From Halisarca cf. caerulea (lineage: Eukaryota; Porifera; Demospongiae; Chondrillida; Halisarcidae), in the NCBI GenBank assembly GCA_963170055.1, contig CAUJGJ010000434.1, positions 3,740,917-3,804,916 on the forward strand: 64,000 bases of DNA. The letters run 5' to 3'. Position numbers and translations under genes: made by a program. Below the pieces are notes generated by a model. The model was not told where the DNA came from. It made no database searches and saw only the letters and a list, made by a program, of their open reading frames with translations. Shown here one piece after another: positions 50,601-64,000 of this stretch (positions are counted from its first letter, which is position 1; each line of letters begins with the position of its first letter).

Positions 50601-51546
50601 CATCTCTACTAGCCACAATCTTGTAGCCATCTTGTTGACGTAGACGAAGTGGTACAAGCACAAATCTGAATCCGAATGTCTCAGCTGGTGGTAGCTGTTC
50701 TGTGAGGTGATCACATGCTGTCACATTGGATGGGAGGAATCCGCACTCATGTCCTGTGATGAAGGTGATGGGATTGTTCGAAGAGATTTTGGTACCCGTC
50801 AGATCTTCTCTCGATCTCAAAAGAAAAGTAACTCCTTTCCCTCGTGGAATGGAATTATATGTTGTCCCAGCCATTTTTCTTAAAGGAGTTCCATGCACAA
50901 ACCCTTCCAGAGTGACTGTAGGTGTAATGGTAAGGACTGTATCATCTTCCAGTATGACGATTGCCATGTACCCATTGGTGGCCTTTGGTTCAAGATTGCT
51001 TCTAGGAACACTGACTCCATAGTAATCGTAAGTTTCAGTTTTTGTTTCAAAGTACGGCAATCCAAGATACACATCAGTGGAAGCACTGTCTTCATTGAGG
51101 GCATAAACAATAATGTTCTTCCCTTCTTCGGCTTTGAGATTGATTCCACCATCAAAAGTAAATCCAACAAACGAATCTTTTAGTGCTTCTGGCAGCTCAA
51201 TCCTTGTCAGTTCTCCTTTTGTAGCAGTGTGTGTACTAGTACCACTAGCACGTGGATTGGCCTTGTTGTAGGACACAGTAAACTGAACAGGTCCATCATC
51301 ATCCGTTGTTACAAAGAGGATGGGAGGGAAGCTTGGACTCCTACCTCCCAAGTTGGGTGGAAACATGAGGTAGAACTCATTTCCACTGTTACTGATACCT
51401 GTGTAGACAGTAAATCCATAATTATATATATATGCAAGTTATTAAGAGACATAAATCCCCTTTGTGTCAAAGAGCATTTCCTTACCTTGTACACTTGAAA
51501 AGCCCATCAACAGGCAAATTGCTGCAAGGAGGTTGTAAGCAGTCAT
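35142..51546 (-). CDS. Gene C: secreted IgGFc-binding / Calx-beta / ITIH_C-like protein
   Basis: Exons in transcript order: 51546-51486, 51398-50016, 49492-49358, 49252-49061, 48750-48607, 48538-48188, 47400-47047, 46245-45913, 44794-44429, 44016-43660, 43234-42887, 40805-40464, 39916-39572, 39443-39234, 38781-38638, 38109-37906, 36261-35764, 35428-35142. They total 6054 nt, giving 2017 residues; all introns are phase 1. Residues 1-20 are the leader, about 21-481 the IgGFc domain, about 482-1757 eleven Calx-beta domains, and about 1758-2017 the ITIH_C-like module. It has the most domains of the three complete arrays because an extra Calx-beta domain is inserted, spanning exons 47400-47047 and 46245-45913. 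Introns carry at least four small transposons, a SINE and a 748-bp element without disturbing exon borders. Confidence 0.85.
36262..37017 (-). other. Intron of gene C, left part
   Basis: Near-copy of the gene B intron, with the dispersed motif CAGGGGCGTAGCCAGG at 36761. No coding signal. Confidence 0.5.
37018..37765. mobile_element. 748-bp TIR element with TATAG target duplication
   Basis: Inverted ends CAGGGTTCTATCCAG and CTAGATAGAACCCTG, flanked on both sides by TATAG (37013-37017 and 37766-37770). Gene B has one TATAG and no insert at 16138-16142. Inside are two diverged copies of a segment of about 120-150 bp (around 37096-37230 and 37383-37510) sharing GAATGGTCTAAAA and GGCCTCAAATGCAACATTAT, a CA tract and a poly-C run. 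No ORF; the superfamily is not identified. Confidence 0.8.
37906..49492 (-). CDS. Calx-beta array of gene C (11 domains)
   Basis: Fifteen exons with the same mid-domain intron positions as gene B. Exon 47400-47047 combines a 5' half of the 59953-59588 type (GEYPVLFRAGE ... NIEDDD) with a 3' half of the 40805-40464 type (NFNPTEYFVSENGTY). Exon 46245-45913 combines a 40805-40464-type 5' half with a 60911-60561-type 3' half (SEGDG-A-LTLEATSAIS). Together they look like insertion of one domain, with its internal intron, into a pre-existing exon. Confidence 0.8.
41156..41498. mobile_element. TA-flanked MITE with jerky/pogo-type ends
   Basis: Starts CAGTAGACCCGTGATTATCC and ends with its inverse, GATAATTGAGGGTCTACTG, preceded by two more GATAATCGAGGGTC-type repeats. 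TA on each side. The matching place in gene B (near 19615-19625) has no insert. Confidence 0.8.
42396..42496. repeat. (TA)n microsatellite
   Basis: Long TA run grading into TACATACA, in a gene C intron. Confidence 0.95.
44085..44400 (+). mobile_element. tRNA-derived SINE
   Basis: The head resembles a tRNA: box A TGGCTCAGTAGG at 44093-44104 and a box-B-like GGTATGAACCC at 44137-44147, with plausible spacing. A unique body follows, ending in an AAAATAAGAAA segment and a TTACTATTA microsatellite tail, a usual SINE 3' end. It is inserted in the gene C intron 44017-44428 on the opposite strand to the gene. No matching insert was seen in the equivalent introns of B (78 bp) or D (70 bp). Confidence 0.65.
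44969..45050. repeat. (CATA)n/(TA)n microsatellite
   Basis: Tetranucleotide run followed by TA repeats, in a gene C intron. Confidence 0.95.
45318..45500. mobile_element. Probable MITE of the CAGTNGAACCTC family
   Basis: The left end CAGTAGAACCTCTC follows TA; the right end GAGAAATTCCACTG is an imperfect inverse but is not followed by TA. Degenerate or old copy. Confidence 0.5.
45559..45734. mobile_element. TA-flanked MITE of the CAGTNGAACCTC family
   Basis: Ends CAGTGGAACCTGTCTATTGC and its inverse AATAGACAGGTTCCACTG, flanked by TA on both sides, 176 bp. Confidence 0.8.
47473..47654. repeat. (CA)n/(TA)n microsatellite
   Basis: CA run with GCATGCACG-type interruptions and a short TA end, about 70 bp from the acceptor of gene C exon 47400-47047. 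Confidence 0.95.
49774..49883. repeat. 20-21 bp minisatellite
   Basis: About five copies of CAGGGTGGGGAGAATGAAAG with single-base changes, in the intron between the first Calx-beta half-exon and the IgGFc exon of gene C. A poly-G run lies at about 49565-49580 in the same intron. Confidence 0.85.
50016..51398 (-). CDS. IgGFc-binding-like domain exon of gene C
   Basis: 461 codons, open. It shares the central VHGTPLRKMAG/PRGKG variant with gene A but YALNED and KATNG with gene B. All family landmarks are present. Confidence 0.85.
51486..51546 (-). CDS. Signal-peptide exon of gene C
   Basis: ATG at 51546-51544; the leader MTAYNLLAAICLLMGFSSVQ ends at a GTAAGG donor in phase 1. Confidence 0.8.
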
Positions 51547-51640
51547 TGTGCCTGTAGCTAGTGGTTCCGCCGGTGAAATACTACCTACATGCACTGCTCT
51601 GGAGCTAGCCCCTTGGACTGCATCAGAAAGTATCAGAGCT

Positions 51641-51649
51641 CCTTATATA
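51641..51649 (-). promoter_or_regulatory. TATA box of gene C
   Basis: TATATAAGG on the minus strand, about 95-103 bp upstream of the ATG, in the conserved promoter block. Confidence 0.5.
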
Positions 51650-52511
51650 ATGAATATAATCACATTAATTCTATCCAATAGGAATTAGTCACATCAAAGA
51701 AGGAAAGGGAAGGTTGTCATATATATTGGCTGCATTGCATAGCATAGTCAGAAATGATCTGTGAAAAGTCAAACTTACCATTAAATATTATTATAATTGT
51801 TCTTTGTTACAATTGGATAGTTTACAGGAAGGCCTGTCTATATATTTAGACCATTGATAAGCAATTAAATTTAAAACAACATGCAACGATTTCTATAGAC
51901 TTGTGGTCCTCATATAAATAATAATATATTAATACACAAGTATGTATATTATATCACAGACCCTCACTACAATATGTAGCCTACCACTGCAGTCTCCGTA
52001 GAGATGTGAATGGTCCAAATTTGCTTGCAGTTAGCATAAGATAGGTTTCAGTTGGTACTATTAGTATATATGTAGAGGGAGTCTCAGAGTGCTATTGAAT
52101 AAGTACAATATAACCTACATGTGAGATAATAAAAAGCACAGATAGTACTTTTCTTAATATTATTACTTTAATTTTACAATATCTATTATATATTATTATA
52201 CTATTAGGAAATCCTTGGACAATGAGCGATCCTGGATTACTCTGCAAAAAATGCACACCTGATTTATGGATAAATACTAGATAGATGCAACAATATTATT
52301 ATTAAGTGTTAATACGAACTTGGGTATATTATATGATGTTATATATATACGAACCACAAACAGCATTAATATTATTTTATTGTATATTTGACATTGCACA
52401 AAGATGTTGAGTTGCTATATGCAGAGAGTAGCCTGTTAGAGTGTCACTGACATTTATTTACATCATGTGTGCATGGCAAAGTTAATTCTCCTGCATATAG
52501 CTTTATTAAAT

Positions 52512-52514
<3 letters not shown>
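51650..52514. other. Spacer upstream of gene C
   Basis: Collinear with the upstream DNA of A and B to about 52280. AT-rich, with no gene. Confidence 0.4.
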
Positions 52515-52558
<44 letters not shown>

Positions 52559-52647
52559 CACACACACACATACACATATTATACACATTTTACCTACATA
52601 TACACATACACACACGCACATACACGCACACACTCATGCGCACACGC

Positions 52648-52733
<86 letters not shown>

Positions 52734-52787
52734 ACACGCATGCACACGGATGCACACACACATGCACACACGCACACGCACACACGC

Positions 52788-52850
<63 letters not shown>
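52515..52850. repeat. (CA)n microsatellite
   Basis: The longest CA array in the window, with several short interruptions. Open frames across it are artefacts of the dinucleotide repeat. Confidence 0.95.
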
Positions 52851-52851
<1 letters not shown>

Positions 52852-53454
52852 GGACACTAAACTTAATGATGTATGTACATTGCCTATACAGCCTCCTCAT
52901 AAAATGCTCTGTGCCATTATTATGTGCACCTTATTTAATCAGTGGAACCTCAATAATCCAACACTTGGTAGACAGCCAAATTGTTTCAGATTACAAAATT
53001 AACTGCTCAATTAATGGGGTGACTCTTGTAGCAAACTTTAGAATGGTGAGTGTACCTCATAAGATGATCGGATTAGAGGCAATGTTGAATTATACAGTGC
53101 TAGATGAGCAAAGGCATACACGCCCTCATACATGCATGATCAAAACATCATATCAGTCTCTTGTACCCTGCAACTCTCAGGTTAAATTTTATATAATACT
53201 TCAATGCACCATAATGACATGTTGATCACATATAATGATCCTATTATTCCACGGTTACCATAATCACTCATTGTTCGAGTTACAGCAACTCTAATGTATT
53301 ATTATATTAATTATAATAGTGAGTACAGCATTATCGATAATACATTAAATGATAATGGTAAACTAATATATACTTGAACTTATTGCCAAGTAATGTTAGT
53401 ACTTCTATGAGTGTTCTAACTCAATGAGATACATTGTTGATGACAGCCTTCTCA
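52851..53454. other. Spacer between genes D and C
   Basis: Contains a lone CAGTGGAACCTCAATAATCC terminus near 52939 (no partner end found) and a block (53125-53225) shared with the regions upstream of A and B. Confidence 0.4.

Positions 53455-64000
<10,546 letters not shown>

Noticed and set aside
52939..52970. CAGTGGAACCTCAATAATCC terminus
   Set aside because: Looks like one end of the MITE family, but no inverted partner was found nearby; probably a fragment.

Overview
This window looks like metazoan nuclear DNA, most likely from a sponge. Coding exons are small and separated by phase-1 introns. The DNA is AT-rich and full of (TG)n/(CA)n and (TA)n microsatellites, TA-flanked miniature transposons, a tRNA-derived SINE and a decayed non-LTR retrotransposon. 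The sponge assignment is an inference from domain content (secreted, Calx-beta-rich tandem genes resembling demosponge aggregation-factor genes) and general sequence texture; no species marker is present.

The window is dominated by one tandem family of large secreted proteins, all on the minus strand. From right to left the order is: gene D (53455 to beyond 64000, 5' end outside), gene C (35142-51546, complete), relic P2 (30385-31850), gene B (14301-28497, complete), relic P1 (10081-11222), a retrotransposon (5736-9640), and gene A (5' end only, 427-2608, continuing off the left edge). Each gene encodes a signal peptide, one large exon with an IgGFc-binding-type domain (461 codons), a run of Calx-beta domains (9 in B, 11 in C, 10 in D), and a C-terminal module of two exons that resembles the C-terminal domain of inter-alpha-trypsin inhibitor heavy chains (ITIH_C). 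Splicing the exons as read gives open frames of 1792 aa (B), 2017 aa (C) and about 1901 aa (D, if its missing 5' end matches its paralogues). I placed every intron in these genes at phase 1.

Introns mostly cut Calx-beta domains in the middle, so one domain is the 3' half of one exon plus the 5' half of the next. Comparison of paralogues shows domains being gained, lost and fused at mid-exon domain borders. Genes B and C, with the relics downstream of them, form a duplicated unit of about 21 kb. Within it the stretch around 14.1-15.4 kb / 34.9-36.3 kb has no net length difference and is almost identical even in non-coding DNA, pointing to recent gene conversion or very recent duplication. The relics P1 and P2 keep only head and tail pieces of a D-like gene.

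Several mobile insertions can be read cleanly because a paralogue preserves the empty site: TA-flanked MITEs at 3246, 25964 and 41156, a 748-bp element at 37018 and a hairpin-ended element with a microsatellite core at 33718. I infer that the proteins are extracellular, calcium-binding, multidomain adhesion or recognition molecules. The cluster is a good candidate for an aggregation-factor-like or allorecognition locus, but that role is not shown by the sequence.
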